From: CAJXMH01 sp964001305
Lineage (GTDB): Bacteria; Bacteroidota; Bacteroidia; Flavobacteriales_E; Vicingaceae
Direction: 5' to 3'
DNA: 64,000 bases
NCBI GenBank assembly: GCA_964001305.1
Contig: CAXFAI010000044.1
Coordinates: 127,653 to 191,652 of the forward strand
In this document: in pieces, positions 43,529-52,907 of the stretch
How the letters are laid out: each line of letters starts with the position of its first letter
Position numbering within the stretch: the stretch's first letter is position 1
The notes under the pieces: generated by a model
The model's input: the letters and a program-made list of their open reading frames with translations, nothing else
What the model was told of the DNA's origin: nothing
Databases searched by the model: none
Position numbers and translations under genes: made by a program

Positions 43529-44971
43529 ATGGCAAGTGAAGATGAATTGTTAGAGGAGGTTACCTCGCAGGAATATAAATACGGCTTTTATACCGATATA
43601 GAATCAGACAAAGCTCCAAAAGGATTGAATGAAGATATCATTCGGTTTATTTCAGCTAAAAAGAATGAGCCAGAATGGTTGCTGGAGTACCGTTTAAATG
43701 CGTTGAAGGTTTGGCAAGAAATGATTGAGCCAGAGTGGGCGCATTTGAAATACCCTAAACCTGACTTTCAAGATTTGCATTATTATGCAGCACCTAAGAA
43801 AAAGAAAGAGTTAGAAAGTTTAGATGAAGTAGATCCGGAATTGCTTGAGACTTTTGAAAAGCTAGGGATTTCACTTGATGAACAAAAGCGTTTAACTGGT
43901 GTGGCCGTAGATGCGGTTATTGATAGTGTTTCTGTAAAAACTACTTTTAAAGATAAGTTAGCCGAGTTGGGAATCATTTTTTGTTCGTTTAGCGAAGCGG
44001 TTCAAGAACATCCAGATTTGGTAAGAAAACATCTTGGAACAGTCGTTCCGTCTACTGATAATTTCTATGCTGCACTTAATTCTGCTGTATTTACAGATGG
44101 TTCGTTTTGCTACATTCCAAAAGGAGTAAGATGTCCAATGGAATTATCTACCTATTTCCGAATTAACGAAGCCAATACTGGTCAGTTTGAGCGAACGTTG
44201 GTAGTAGCCGATGAAGGTAGTTATGTTAGCTATCTAGAAGGTTGTACTGCTCCTATGCGAGATGAGAATCAATTGCATGCTGCTGTGGTAGAGTTAATTG
44301 CTTTGGATAATGCAGAGATTAAGTATTCAACGATACAAAACTGGTATCCTGGAAGCAAAGAAGGGAAAGGTGGTATTTACAACTTTGTAACCAAGAGAGG
44401 GCTTTGTTTAAACAATGCTAAAATTTCATGGACTCAGGTTGAAACAGGTTCTGCTGTGACTTGGAAGTATCCTGGTTGTGTTTTAAAAGGAGATAACTCT
44501 GTTGGAGAATTCTATTCTGTAGCAGTAACGGCCAATCATCAGCAAGCAGATACTGGAAGTAAAATGCTTCACATTGGTAAAAACACCAAGAGTACCATTA
44601 TTTCAAAAGGAATTTCTGCAGGAAAAGCTGAGAATTCCTATCGCGGTTTAGTGCGAATTAATAAAAATGCGACCAACAGCAGAAACTTTACGCAATGCGA
44701 TTCGCTTCTGATGGGGAATGATTGTGGCGCGCATACCTTCCCTTACATTGAAGTGAACAACAAATCTTCAAAAGTGGAACACGAAGCCACGACTTCTAAA
44801 ATTGGAGAAGACCAAATTTTTTACTGCAAGCAAAGAGGAATGGATGAAGAAACCGCAATAAACCTAATTGTAAATGGGTATTGCAAAGAGGTTTTAAATC
44901 AATTGCCTATGGAATTTGCGGTAGAAGCACAAAAGTTATTGGAGATTAGCCTTGAAGGCTCGGTTGGATAG
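43529..44971 (+). CDS. sufB: Fe-S cluster assembly protein SufB
   Basis: 480 residues from the ATG at 43529; an upstream ATG-containing frame overlapping sufA is not coding. SufB features: YKYGFYTDIESDKAPKGL at the start, the GVRCPMELSTYFRIN block, a beta-helix core with YLEGCTAPM, KEGKGGIYNFVTKRG and SRNFTQCDSLLMG, and the C-terminal GMDEETAINLIVNGYCKEVLN. It forms the SufBC2D scaffold where clusters are built. Confidence 0.96.
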   Translation: MASEDELLEEVTSQEYKYGFYTDIESDKAPKGLNEDIIRFISAKKNEPEWLLEYRLNALKVWQEMIEPEWAHLKYPKPDFQDLHYYAAPKKKKELESLDEVDPELLETFEKLGISLDEQKRLTGVAVDAVIDSVSVKTTFKDKLAELGIIFCSFSEAVQEHPDLVRKHLGTVVPSTDNFYAALNSAVFTDGSFCYIPKGVRCPMELSTYFRINEANTGQFERTLVVADEGSYVSYLEGCTAPMRDENQLHAAVVELIALDNAEIKYSTIQNWYPGSKEGKGGIYNFVTKRGLCLNNAKISWTQVETGSAVTWKYPGCVLKGDNSVGEFYSVAVTANHQQADTGSKMLHIGKNTKSTIISKGISAGKAENSYRGLVRINKNATNSRNFTQCDSLLMGNDCGAHTFPYIEVNNKSSKVEHEATTSKIGEDQIFYCKQRGMDEETAINLIVNGYCKEVLNQLPMEFAVEAQKLLEISLEGSVG

Positions 44972-45007
44972 ATTATATAATTAGAACGAATAGACAAACA
45001 AATCAAC

Positions 45008-45766
45008 ATGATTAAGATTGAAAATTTACATGCTTCAATTGAAGGAAACGAAATCTTAAAAGGAATAAACCTAGAAGTAAAAGCTGGAGAGGTACACGCG
45101 ATAATGGGACCAAACGGTTCTGGGAAAAGTACCTTGGCAAGTGTTTTAGCAGGTAGAGAAGAATATGAAGTTACCGAAGGTTCGATTGACTTTTTAGGCG
45201 AAGATTTATTGGAAATGGAAGCTGAGGATCGAGCGAGAGCTGGAGTCTTTTTAGCTTTTCAGTATCCTGTAGAAATTCCAGGTGTAAGTAACATCAATTT
45301 CTTGAAAACAGCTATCAATGAAATTCGTGAAAAGAAAGGTCTTGAGCCAATGAGTGCAAAGGAGTTTTTGCAAACCGTAAAAGAGAAATCAAAATTGGTT
45401 GAGTTGGATGGAAAATTGACCAATCGTTCGGTAAATGAAGGATTTTCAGGAGGAGAGAAGAAGCGAAATGAAATCTTTCAAATGGCTATGCTTGAGCCTA
45501 AGCTTTCCATTTTAGATGAAACCGATTCAGGGCTTGATATTGATGCTTTACGAATTGTTTCAGAAGGGGTGAATAAATTGAAAACTAAAGAGAATGCAAG
45601 CATTGTAATTACGCATTATCAAAGACTTTTAGATCACATTGTGCCTGATTTTGTACATGTTTTATACAATGGAAAAATTGTAAAAACTGGAGACAAAAAC
45701 TTAGCCCTAGAGCTAGAAGAAAAAGGTTACGATTGGATTAAAGAAAATGATGCTGTTAAAGCCTAA
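45008..45766 (+). CDS. sufC: Fe-S assembly ATPase SufC
   Basis: 252 residues, ABC-type ATPase without membrane domain. Walker A GPNGSGKSTL (about 35-44), signature NEGFSGGEKKRNEIFQM, Walker B LSILDETDSGLD, and the switch His in VITHYQRLL. The ETDSGLD variant is typical of SufC. Powers conformational changes of SufB/SufD. Slightly separated (36 nt) from sufB; sufD starts 10 nt after its stop. Confidence 0.97.
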   Translation: MIKIENLHASIEGNEILKGINLEVKAGEVHAIMGPNGSGKSTLASVLAGREEYEVTEGSIDFLGEDLLEMEAEDRARAGVFLAFQYPVEIPGVSNINFLKTAINEIREKKGLEPMSAKEFLQTVKEKSKLVELDGKLTNRSVNEGFSGGEKKRNEIFQMAMLEPKLSILDETDSGLDIDALRIVSEGVNKLKTKENASIVITHYQRLLDHIVPDFVHVLYNGKIVKTGDKNLALELEEKGYDWIKENDAVKA

Positions 45767-45776
45767 AGCGCACAGA

Positions 45777-47066
45777 ATGAAGGAAACAGTAGCGATACAA
45801 ACGAAGGATGATTTTCTCTCACATTTCAAAAATTTAGACTTTTCATTTGATGTTGAATTTTCAAGAAAGAAAAGAGATGAAGTTAAGGAGAAAATTAAAG
45901 CTCTGGCATTTCCAACTTCAAAAACAGAGTATTGGAAATACACAAGAGTCAATAAAATCATCAAAGGAAATTACCAAACAGATTTTCCAGAAGGAGAATT
46001 GGATTTGGAACTTTCTGTACCAGCAAAAAACTGCATTGTTCTAGTTAATGGCTATTTCCACAAAGCCTTAAGTTGGTCAGAAGAACAAAAAGGGGTGCAT
46101 TTTTCAAGCCTTTCTGTTGCGAAAGAAAATAGTGCAATTATGCCCCAAAAGTTCGCCACTTTAAGTAAAGATGATAGTGAAATTTTTGCGGCAATCAATA
46201 CAGCTTACCATCAAGATGGAGCTTTTTTGCATGTGGAAAAGGGAGTTCAAACAGAAGAGCCTTTTTATGTGATAAACATACTTGATTCAGAAGGAGCTGT
46301 AGCCAATCCCAGAAACTTATTCATTATGGAAGAGGGCAGTTCTGCTAAGGTGGTTCTGAAAACGATTTCTACTGAAAAGGGAAGTTCTTTTACCAATATG
46401 CTTACAGAAGCTTTTGTAGACCGTAGAGCAAACTTGAGTATTGATAAAATACAAGAAGAAGGAAAGGAAGACTTTCAAATTGCCTGCGAACAAGTAGAGC
46501 AAAAGGCAGATAGTGTATTTAAGATTAACACTTTTACTTTAGGTGGAAGCCTGGTGAGAAATAATTTGAATATAGATTTGTTGGGTCAGCATACGGAAAC
46601 TTGGCTCAATGGCTTGTATTTGTTGCAAGACAAACAACATGTCGATAATCATACTTATGTATTCCATAGAGATCCCAATTGCGAGTCGCATGAGTTGTAT
46701 AAAGGCATTATGGATGATAAATCTACGGGTGTTTTTAATGGGAAGGTTTATGTTCACCGTGAGGCACAAAAAACCAATGCCTATCAGTCGAACGCCAATA
46801 TGGTTTTAACAGACGATGCAAGCATAAATTCTAAACCAGAATTGGAAATTTATGCAGATGATGTAAAATGTAGCCATGGTTCTACTACCGGTCAATTGGA
46901 TGAAGAGGCTTTGTTTTATTTGCGTTCTAGAGGGCTTTCAGAGAAGAGTGCAAGAGCGGTTCTGCTCAATGCCTATGCCTCGGATGTTCTTGAGCATATA
47001 ACGGTTGATTCTGTAAAAGAAGAAGTAGAAGCCTTTATTAACAAACACTACCAAGGCATTAAGTAA
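45777..47066 (+). CDS. sufD: Fe-S assembly protein SufD
   Basis: 429 residues from the ATG at 45777 (MKETVAIQTKDD); a longer frame overlapping sufC adds ten implausible residues. Homologous to SufB in the beta-helix core, with the C-terminal block KCSHGSTTGQLDEEALFYLRSRGLSEKSAR that contains the conserved His near residue 366 used with SufB at the cluster site. Partner of SufB and SufC in the SufBC2D complex. Confidence 0.95.
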   Translation: MKETVAIQTKDDFLSHFKNLDFSFDVEFSRKKRDEVKEKIKALAFPTSKTEYWKYTRVNKIIKGNYQTDFPEGELDLELSVPAKNCIVLVNGYFHKALSWSEEQKGVHFSSLSVAKENSAIMPQKFATLSKDDSEIFAAINTAYHQDGAFLHVEKGVQTEEPFYVINILDSEGAVANPRNLFIMEEGSSAKVVLKTISTEKGSSFTNMLTEAFVDRRANLSIDKIQEEGKEDFQIACEQVEQKADSVFKINTFTLGGSLVRNNLNIDLLGQHTETWLNGLYLLQDKQHVDNHTYVFHRDPNCESHELYKGIMDDKSTGVFNGKVYVHREAQKTNAYQSNANMVLTDDASINSKPELEIYADDVKCSHGSTTGQLDEEALFYLRSRGLSEKSARAVLLNAYASDVLEHITVDSVKEEVEAFINKHYQGIK

Positions 47067-48305
47067 ATGAATGAAGTGCTAGACAATACCTTTAAGCTTG
47101 AAGAAGTAAGAGCAGATTTTCCCATTTTAAACAGAAAAGTAAATGGAAAATCACTCGTTTATTTCGACAATGGAGCAACAGCTCAAAAGCCCAAAAGTGT
47201 AATTGATGCCATTCAAAAATATTATTCGGAAGAAAACAGCAATATTCACCGTGGGGTGCATACTCTGAGTCAAGAAGCAACAACTGCTTATGAAGTGGCC
47301 CGTGAAAAAATGCGTGCTTATATATCTGCAGCTCATACAGAAGAAGTTATCTTCACCAAAGGAACTACTGATGGAATTAACCTTGTAGCTTCAACTTTTG
47401 GGAGACAAAATTTGAAGGAAGGGGATGAGGTTATCATTTCTGGCATGGAGCACCACTCTAACATTGTGCCTTGGCAAATGATTTGTGAAGAGAAAGGAGC
47501 CATTTTAAAAGTGATTCCAGTCACAAATCAAGGTGAGTTGGATATGAAAGCTTTCCGAGAAATGCTAAGCCAAAGAACCAAGTTGGTTTCTGTGGTTCAT
47601 ATTTCTAACACCTTAGGAACGGTTAATCCAGTTAAGGAAATTGTGAAATTGACGCATGCTCAAAATGCAGTTGTTTTAATTGACGGAGCGCAAGCGGTTC
47701 CTCATATGCCAATAAATGTTCAAGAAATTGGAGCTGATTTTTATGTGTTTTCAATGCATAAAATGTTTGGTCCAACCGGTCTTGGTATTTTATATGGAAA
47801 AAAAGAAGTTTTAGAAGCCATGCCTCCTTATCAAGGCGGTGGAGATATGATTAAAACCGTCACTTTTGAAAAGACGACTTACAATGAATTGCCACATAAG
47901 TTTGAGGCAGGAACTCCCCACATTTCAGGAGGAATAGCTACAGCTACAGTTATTGATTATTTGAATCAGCTAGATTGGGAAAGCATTCATAAACATGAAG
48001 CTGATTTGTTGCAATATGCTACCCAGAAATTAAAAGAAGTAGAAGGTTTACGAATAATCGGAGAGGCTAAAGAAAAAGCAAGCGTTATTTCGTTTGTTGT
48101 GGACGGGATACATGCCTACGATTTAGGCGTAATTATCGATAAAATGGGTGTGGCAGTGAGAACAGGTCACCATTGTACACAACCCTTAATGCAGCGCTTT
48201 GGAGTGCTTGGTACCGTTCGGGCAAGCTTTGCTTTTTACAATACAAAAGAAGAGGTAGATGTATTTATGGAAGCCTTAAATAGAGCGATTAATATGCTAA
48301 AGTAA
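47067..48305 (+). CDS. sufS: Cysteine desulfurase SufS
   Basis: 412 residues, class V aminotransferase fold. PLP lysine Lys232 in SMHKMFGPTG, active-site Cys370 in RTGHHCTQPLM, and the HHSNIVPWQ block. Takes sulfur from cysteine and passes it to SufE, whose gene overlaps its stop by 1 nt. It belongs to group II desulfurases, matching the SUF context. Confidence 0.96.
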   Translation: MNEVLDNTFKLEEVRADFPILNRKVNGKSLVYFDNGATAQKPKSVIDAIQKYYSEENSNIHRGVHTLSQEATTAYEVAREKMRAYISAAHTEEVIFTKGTTDGINLVASTFGRQNLKEGDEVIISGMEHHSNIVPWQMICEEKGAILKVIPVTNQGELDMKAFREMLSQRTKLVSVVHISNTLGTVNPVKEIVKLTHAQNAVVLIDGAQAVPHMPINVQEIGADFYVFSMHKMFGPTGLGILYGKKEVLEAMPPYQGGGDMIKTVTFEKTTYNELPHKFEAGTPHISGGIATATVIDYLNQLDWESIHKHEADLLQYATQKLKEVEGLRIIGEAKEKASVISFVVDGIHAYDLGVIIDKMGVAVRTGHHCTQPLMQRFGVLGTVRASFAFYNTKEEVDVFMEALNRAINMLK

Positions 48306-48730
48306 TGAGTCAAATTTCAGAGCGACAAGAAGAGGTAATTGATGAGTTTTCTATGTTTGAAGACTGGATGGACAAGTATGAATACATCATTTCTTTAGGC
48401 AAAGAACTTCCCTTAATTGAAGAAGATAAAAAAATAGAAGAAAACATCATTAAAGGTTGTCAGTCAAGGGTGTGGTTAGATGCACAATTGAAAGAAGACG
48501 GAAAGTTATACTTTACAGCAGATAGTGATGCCATCATTACCAAAGGAATCATTGCTTTGATGATTCGAGTACTTTCGGAAAGTACACCCAAAGAAATTGC
48601 AGAATCAGATTTATACTTTGTTGACCAAATCGGATTGAAAGAGCATTTGTCGCCTACTCGTTCTAATGGATTGGTGAGTATGATCAAAAAAATGAAATTG
48701 TACGGGATTGCTTTTCAAGCAAAAGCTTAA
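48305..48730 (+). CDS. sufE: Sulfur transfer protein SufE
   Basis: 141 residues. The sulfur-accepting cysteine is Cys52 in IIKGCQSRVWL; the core YEYIISLGKELP and GLVSMIKKMK are typical. It accepts persulfide sulfur from SufS and delivers it to SufB. Overlaps sufS by one base (TAATG). Confidence 0.94.
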   Translation: MSQISERQEEVIDEFSMFEDWMDKYEYIISLGKELPLIEEDKKIEENIIKGCQSRVWLDAQLKEDGKLYFTADSDAIITKGIIALMIRVLSESTPKEIAESDLYFVDQIGLKEHLSPTRSNGLVSMIKKMKLYGIAFQAKA

Positions 48731-48734
48731 GAAT

Positions 48735-49070
48735 ATGGATAAAAAAGACCCAAAAGATTTAAGTAAGAAGGATGTAGAGAATCAGGTGATAGAGGTTTTG
48801 AAAACCATTTATGACCCTGAAATTCCAGTAAATATATACGATTTAGGCCTAATTTACTTTGTAAAGGTAGATGATGAGTTTAATGTGGTTATTGAAATGA
48901 CATTGACCTCGCCAAACTGCCCAGTGGCTGAAAGTTTACCCAATGAGGTAGAAACCAAAGCAGCCGGTTGTTGGTGTGTAAAATCGGCAAAGGTTGAAAT
49001 CGTTTGGGATCCACCTTGGGGGAAGGAGATGATGAGTGAGGAGGCGATGCTCGAACTTGGCTTCATGTAA
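48735..49070 (+). CDS. SufT-like DUF59/MIP18 family Fe-S maturation protein
   Basis: 111 residues from the ATG at 48735, 4 nt after the sufE stop. DUF59 core: VIEVLKTIYDPEIPVNIYDLGLIYFV followed by EMTLTSPNCPVAESLPNEV with a conserved cysteine near residue 65, and WDPPWGKEMMSEEA. Members act late in cluster maturation (SufT, MIP18). Its place at the end of a suf operon supports that role. Confidence 0.9.
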   Translation: MDKKDPKDLSKKDVENQVIEVLKTIYDPEIPVNIYDLGLIYFVKVDDEFNVVIEMTLTSPNCPVAESLPNEVETKAAGCWCVKSAKVEIVWDPPWGKEMMSEEAMLELGFM

Positions 49071-49479
49071 ATTTTTGTTTCATGAACTCAATCTCTTCGT
49101 TACGCTTGTTTAGAAAACATTCATTTACGGTTGTAAACTCATTGATTTTCTAAACTGCGCAAGCCTCGAGCTTGAGCCCTGAATTCAAAAATTGGATTAG
49201 GTTAAAAATTTCGCAAGTCTTGTTTTCGAGCTCTCTAAATTAGAGCTATGATTTTCAAACACATTATTTTATTTTTAGGATGACCTTTTTCGGAATTTAT
49301 GGCTGCAGCGAACTAAATGGAGCTAATGATTGAGGAAGCTCCCCCGATTGATTCGGTGGGAGATCACCGAAACCATCGCCATTTAGGAGTGGAAGGCTTA
49401 AATTGTGAAATGGTCTAGATTTTTTTGTTTCTTTTTTCATCAATGGAAAAAAAAAGAATAAAAAATTAATAAAAAAGCT
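49071..49479. other. Hairpin-rich non-coding gap behind the SUF operon
   Basis: No convincing protein gene in 409 nt. It contains several inverted repeats: GTTTAGAAAA/TTTTCTAAAC (49108-49117/49146-49155) enclosing TTTAC/GTAAA; CAAGC/GCTTG (49160-49174); AGCTCT/AGAGCT (49229-49247); CTAAATGG/CCATTTAG (49313-49320/49379-49386) enclosing TTCGGTG/CACCGAA (49352-49371). Just before the DUF2480 gene the sequence is nearly pure A/T. Confidence 0.6.
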
Positions 49480-49995
49480 ATGGCAGAAGAAATTGTTAAT
49501 AGAGTGGCCAAAAGTGGCTTAATCACAGTAGATTTAGAAGAATTCTACCCAGAGGGCGAAAGAGTGTTGTACGACATTAAAGAAAATCTTTGGGAGGGAA
49601 TTGCCTTGAAAGAAAAGGATTTTCGTGCTTTTGTAAAAGAACACAATTGGAGTCAATATCAAGACCAATTTGTAGCTCTGCATTGCTCTGTGGATGCCAT
49701 AGTTCCTACTTGGGCGTATATGCTCTTAGCCACAAAACTGGCACCTTTTGCCAAAAAGGTTTGCTTTGGTGATTTAGCTCAATTGGAAAGCCTGATTTTT
49801 GAAGAAGCCATCGCACAAAACATAAAGCCCAAAGAATACGAAGATGCCAAAGTGGTAATTAAAGGCTGTAGTAAAAAAGAAGTTCCACCTTCTGCTTATG
49901 TAAAACTCACCGAAATGTTGCAGCCTTACGCTAAAATTTTAATGTACGGCGAACCTTGTTCTACCGTGCCACTTTATAAAAAAACCAGGGGGTAA
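49480..49995 (+). CDS. DUF2480 family protein
   Basis: 171 residues of a Bacteroidota-specific family. Recognisable parts: EEIVNRVAKSGLITVDLEEFYPEGERVLYDIKENLWEGIALKEKDFR at the start, VALHCSVDAIVPTWAYMLLA, and VVIKGCSKKEVPPSAYVKLTEMLQPYAKILMYGEPCSTVPLYKK. Several cysteines are present (CSVD, CFGD, GCSK, EPCS), suggesting a link to metal or Fe-S chemistry, and the gene commonly sits next to the suf cluster. The function is unknown; no signal peptide. Confidence 0.8.
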   Translation: MAEEIVNRVAKSGLITVDLEEFYPEGERVLYDIKENLWEGIALKEKDFRAFVKEHNWSQYQDQFVALHCSVDAIVPTWAYMLLATKLAPFAKKVCFGDLAQLESLIFEEAIAQNIKPKEYEDAKVVIKGCSKKEVPPSAYVKLTEMLQPYAKILMYGEPCSTVPLYKKTRG

Positions 49996-50081
49996 TTCGA
50001 TTGTTCATAATCTTTTTCTAATTATTGCCGATTGGATTTTTATCCTTTCTATCTTTAGGACTTAACCCTAAATTATTTTTT

Positions 50082-50639
50082 ATGAAAAAGATTCTCTTTA
50101 CAGCAGTTGCTGCATCAATCATGATTACACAAACTGGTTGCTTTGGTTCATTTGAGTTAACTAAAAAAATCTACGAATGGAATGATAGTGTGTCAGATAG
50201 TAAGTTTGTTAAAACTTTGCTTTTTTATGCCATGAATATTATTCCAATTTATGGTGTAGCAAGTTTTCTTGATGTGGTCATTTTTAACTTGATCGAATTC
50301 TGGGGTGGTTCAAACCCAATTGCTATGGAAGCCGGTGAGGTGGAAGAGCAGTTTATGGCTTTTAAAGGACAAAACTACAAGCTTACAGCTACGAAAAATC
50401 AAATGAAATTTGAAAAGGTAAATGTTGATGGACTTGAAGATATGGGAACCATGGTTTACTCTGAATCGAATCAAAGTTGGAGTTTTATTAAAGGAGAAGA
50501 ATCTACAGAAATCGCTCAATTTACAGAGGGAGAAGAAGTGAGATTTAATACGCTTATGGGAACTCAAACTTATGTTTTGAATGATTTAAACCCAATGGCA
50601 AGCTCGGTTAATTTTTCAAATGAGCTAGCAAGCAATTAA
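50082..50639 (+). CDS. DUF3332 family lipoprotein-like protein
   Basis: 185 residues from the ATG at 50082; upstream codons do not look coding. N-terminal export signal ending in QTGCFGSFELTKKIYEWN (Cys20 as possible lipid anchor). The core YGVASFLDVVIFNLIEFWGGSNP is diagnostic of DUF3332. The remainder is beta-rich. Predicted envelope protein of unknown role; its own strong terminator follows. Confidence 0.8.
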   Translation: MKKILFTAVAASIMITQTGCFGSFELTKKIYEWNDSVSDSKFVKTLLFYAMNIIPIYGVASFLDVVIFNLIEFWGGSNPIAMEAGEVEEQFMAFKGQNYKLTATKNQMKFEKVNVDGLEDMGTMVYSESNQSWSFIKGEESTEIAQFTEGEEVRFNTLMGTQTYVLNDLNPMASSVNFSNELASN

Positions 50640-50660
50640 GAATAATTGCCTTTTAAAATT

Positions 50661-50691
50661 AAAAAAGCCGAAGGCACTGCCTTCGGCTTTT
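50661..50691. terminator. Bidirectional terminator after the DUF3332 gene
   Basis: GCCGAAGGC (50667-50675) and GCCTTCGGC (50679-50687) form a 9-bp stem with a 3-nt loop between an A-run and a T-run. It serves the plus-strand DUF3332 gene and the minus-strand T9SS gene converging here. Confidence 0.88.
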
Positions 50692-50713
50692 CATTTACAG
50701 TAGAGACGGTTTT

Positions 50714-52732
50714 CTATCTCTTTTGAACTTTTTGAATTTCTTTAAAATCTTCGCCTGAAACCTCAATGAAGTATATTCCACTTGGCAGATCAGCTAAGGT
50801 TAAAGTACAATTCGTTAATTGACTCATGCTTTGGAACATTAGCGTTTGTCCTGCTATATTTATTACCCTTACTGAATTGATTTTTTCAGAACTGCTAATG
50901 TTTAACAGATTTTCAGTGGGGTTGGGGTAATACTTGATATAAGCATTAGCCTTATCTAAGCCTTTTATGGAAGTAATAGTTACTCCAGAGGTATCCATAA
51001 TAGAAGTACTAAGCGATAAAACATCGTACTTATGTGAACTGACTTTTGCAGAGTAAGAAAGCCCTGAGCTATTACCAATAACAATAATTCCTGTAGTATC
51101 ATTTATTTGATGAAATACTTCTTCATCAACTTGATTATAGCCATTTACACTTGTTAAAACATAGCCATAAACATTAGCCACCGGACTCCAAGCAATGTCC
51201 GCATCATATTCATAGTAGCCTGTAAATATTTCGGTTCTATTTTTTTGAGTTGTTCTTAAGTTTTGTGGAACAGGAAGCGTAAATGGATCAAGATTTCCCA
51301 CTTTCCCCAACGCAGCATCATTTCTACCAGTTAGCACCAACGTGTTTTGATCAGAATACTTATAATCTTCATCAAAAGAGCCTGTGATATATAAGCTGCC
51401 ATTCGGATCTACTCCGGCATCCATTAAACCAAGTCCTATACTGTTGTTGAAAACAGCTATAGGTCTAACTTTTTGAAATCCACCATTTCCATCAACGGTT
51501 GCCACAAAAGCGGAATTATTAAAGGTTCTTATGGCAATACTATCATTTGCATTGTATAAGTAGTTGGTATCGCGAGTTTGTCCCATTACATAAATAGAAT
51601 CGCCATGGCCTATAATTTTTTTGACATTATCGTAAGGGTCAAGACGCTGGCCCACTCGCTTTGCCCAAATTGGATTTCCAGAAGCATCGGCTTTTGCTAA
51701 ATAAGAAGATTTAGTGCCAAATAATGGATGCAAAGGTGAGCCTGCAGATTCAGCAGTAATGCCGTTTCCAAAGTTTAAACGATTACTAGCTCTAGGTTGA
51801 CTGTCATCTCCGAAAGCTCCACCGAAAACATAACTCCCATCTGTCATTTGATGAATATCAACAATGTTTCCTCCACGGTTTCCTTGTGGGTTTAAAATCC
51901 ATAAAGGATTTCCTGTAGATGCATCTATTTCACTTAACAAAGGGTTTGAACGTTGTGCTGTATTAGTTGATGCACAGGTAAACGTTCCAAATGATGCTCC
52001 ACGGTTGCAGATTCCTCCATAAATTAAGTTACCATTTTGGGCAATAAGGAGTTTTCCTGCATAGCCAGAGTTAATTTGTTTTGACCAAGCCAGGTTTCCT
52101 TGGTCATTTATTTTAAACATAAAACAAGAACCATTTGAAGCGCCATAGGTATTTGAACCAATAGTCATGCTACCGTTAAACAACCCTGATACATAGGAGT
52201 TTCCTATGCTATCAACAGCAAGTTTTACAAAACTACCTTGCATGGCTGAGGTTGATTGATAGTATTCATAATCTAAGCGCACACCATTGGAATCTAGTTT
52301 AAACCAATAGAAAGTATGATCAGGAATGGTTAGGCCATCAATAAGTGTGGTGTCTTCAGATCGGCCTGCTAAATAGATGTTTTCATCTCGGTCTACTTCT
52401 ATTCCGCCCAAACCATATTGGTCGCCGCTATCAAATTCCTTGGTCCAAATTACATTTCCAGTAGCATCAAATTTGGCAATGAATCCATCTCTTCGAAAAG
52501 GCAGCGTGTTATCTGTAATAGTATCTCCATTTGCAAAATAGGCATCTCCCAAGTCACTCATTCCTGCTACATAAATACTTCCGTCTTCAGCAATTGTGAT
52601 TCGGTGCATTTGTATATCAGCATTGCTGTTAAAAGCAACATTTTTTATAAAGTCAAATGTGGGTTGTTGACTAAAAGTTTGATGGAAAGTAGCCATCAAT
52701 AAAAGCATAAAGAAAGTAGATGTTGATTTCAT
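50714..52732 (-). CDS. Secreted beta-propeller-type protein with T9SS type A sorting domain
   Basis: 672 residues. Signal peptide MKSTSTFFMLLLMATFHQTFS. Residues about 25-470 consist of repeated blocks in the SBBP style: GNVIWTKEFDSGDQYGLGGIEVDRDENIYLAGRS, GNLAWSKQINSGYAGKLLIAQNGNLIYGG, GNPIWAKRVGQRLDPYDNVKKIIGHGDSIYVMGQT. A fibronectin-like module lies at about 490-585 (PVPQNLRTTQKNRTE, VYGYVLTSVNGYN). The C-terminus is the T9SS signal YPNPTENLLNISSSEKINSVRVINIAGQTL ... DLPSGIYFIEVSGE. Exported surface protein without visible catalytic site. Confidence 0.84.
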   Translation of the reverse strand: MKSTSTFFMLLLMATFHQTFSQQPTFDFIKNVAFNSNADIQMHRITIAEDGSIYVAGMSDLGDAYFANGDTITDNTLPFRRDGFIAKFDATGNVIWTKEFDSGDQYGLGGIEVDRDENIYLAGRSEDTTLIDGLTIPDHTFYWFKLDSNGVRLDYEYYQSTSAMQGSFVKLAVDSIGNSYVSGLFNGSMTIGSNTYGASNGSCFMFKINDQGNLAWSKQINSGYAGKLLIAQNGNLIYGGICNRGASFGTFTCASTNTAQRSNPLLSEIDASTGNPLWILNPQGNRGGNIVDIHQMTDGSYVFGGAFGDDSQPRASNRLNFGNGITAESAGSPLHPLFGTKSSYLAKADASGNPIWAKRVGQRLDPYDNVKKIIGHGDSIYVMGQTRDTNYLYNANDSIAIRTFNNSAFVATVDGNGGFQKVRPIAVFNNSIGLGLMDAGVDPNGSLYITGSFDEDYKYSDQNTLVLTGRNDAALGKVGNLDPFTLPVPQNLRTTQKNRTEIFTGYYEYDADIAWSPVANVYGYVLTSVNGYNQVDEEVFHQINDTTGIIVIGNSSGLSYSAKVSSHKYDVLSLSTSIMDTSGVTITSIKGLDKANAYIKYYPNPTENLLNISSSEKINSVRVINIAGQTLMFQSMSQLTNCTLTLADLPSGIYFIEVSGEDFKEIQKVQKR

Positions 52733-52850
52733 AGTCTATTGTATTTTGTTAGTGACACAAACTACGACACATCTAATATTTAATATGCTAAGGGATTGAA
52801 CGTAAATGGACTACATGCTTTTACTGATTTTTCTAAATTTTATAGCTTAA

Positions 52851-52880
52851 AAAGGCCAAAGTCAATTGACTTTGGCCTTT
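52851..52880 (-). terminator. Terminator of the ECF sigma operon
   Basis: A perfect 30-bp palindrome (AAAGGCCAAAGTCAA and its complement), 28 nt past the stop of the anti-sigma/beta-barrel gene. Confidence 0.75.
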
Positions 52881-52907
52881 AGGTAGTAGACGCAATTGGA
52901 AATTGCA

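Noticed and set aside
49081..49400. Degraded protein-coding gene in the post-SUF gap
   Set aside because: Frames are short and interrupted, and no family motif could be recognised.
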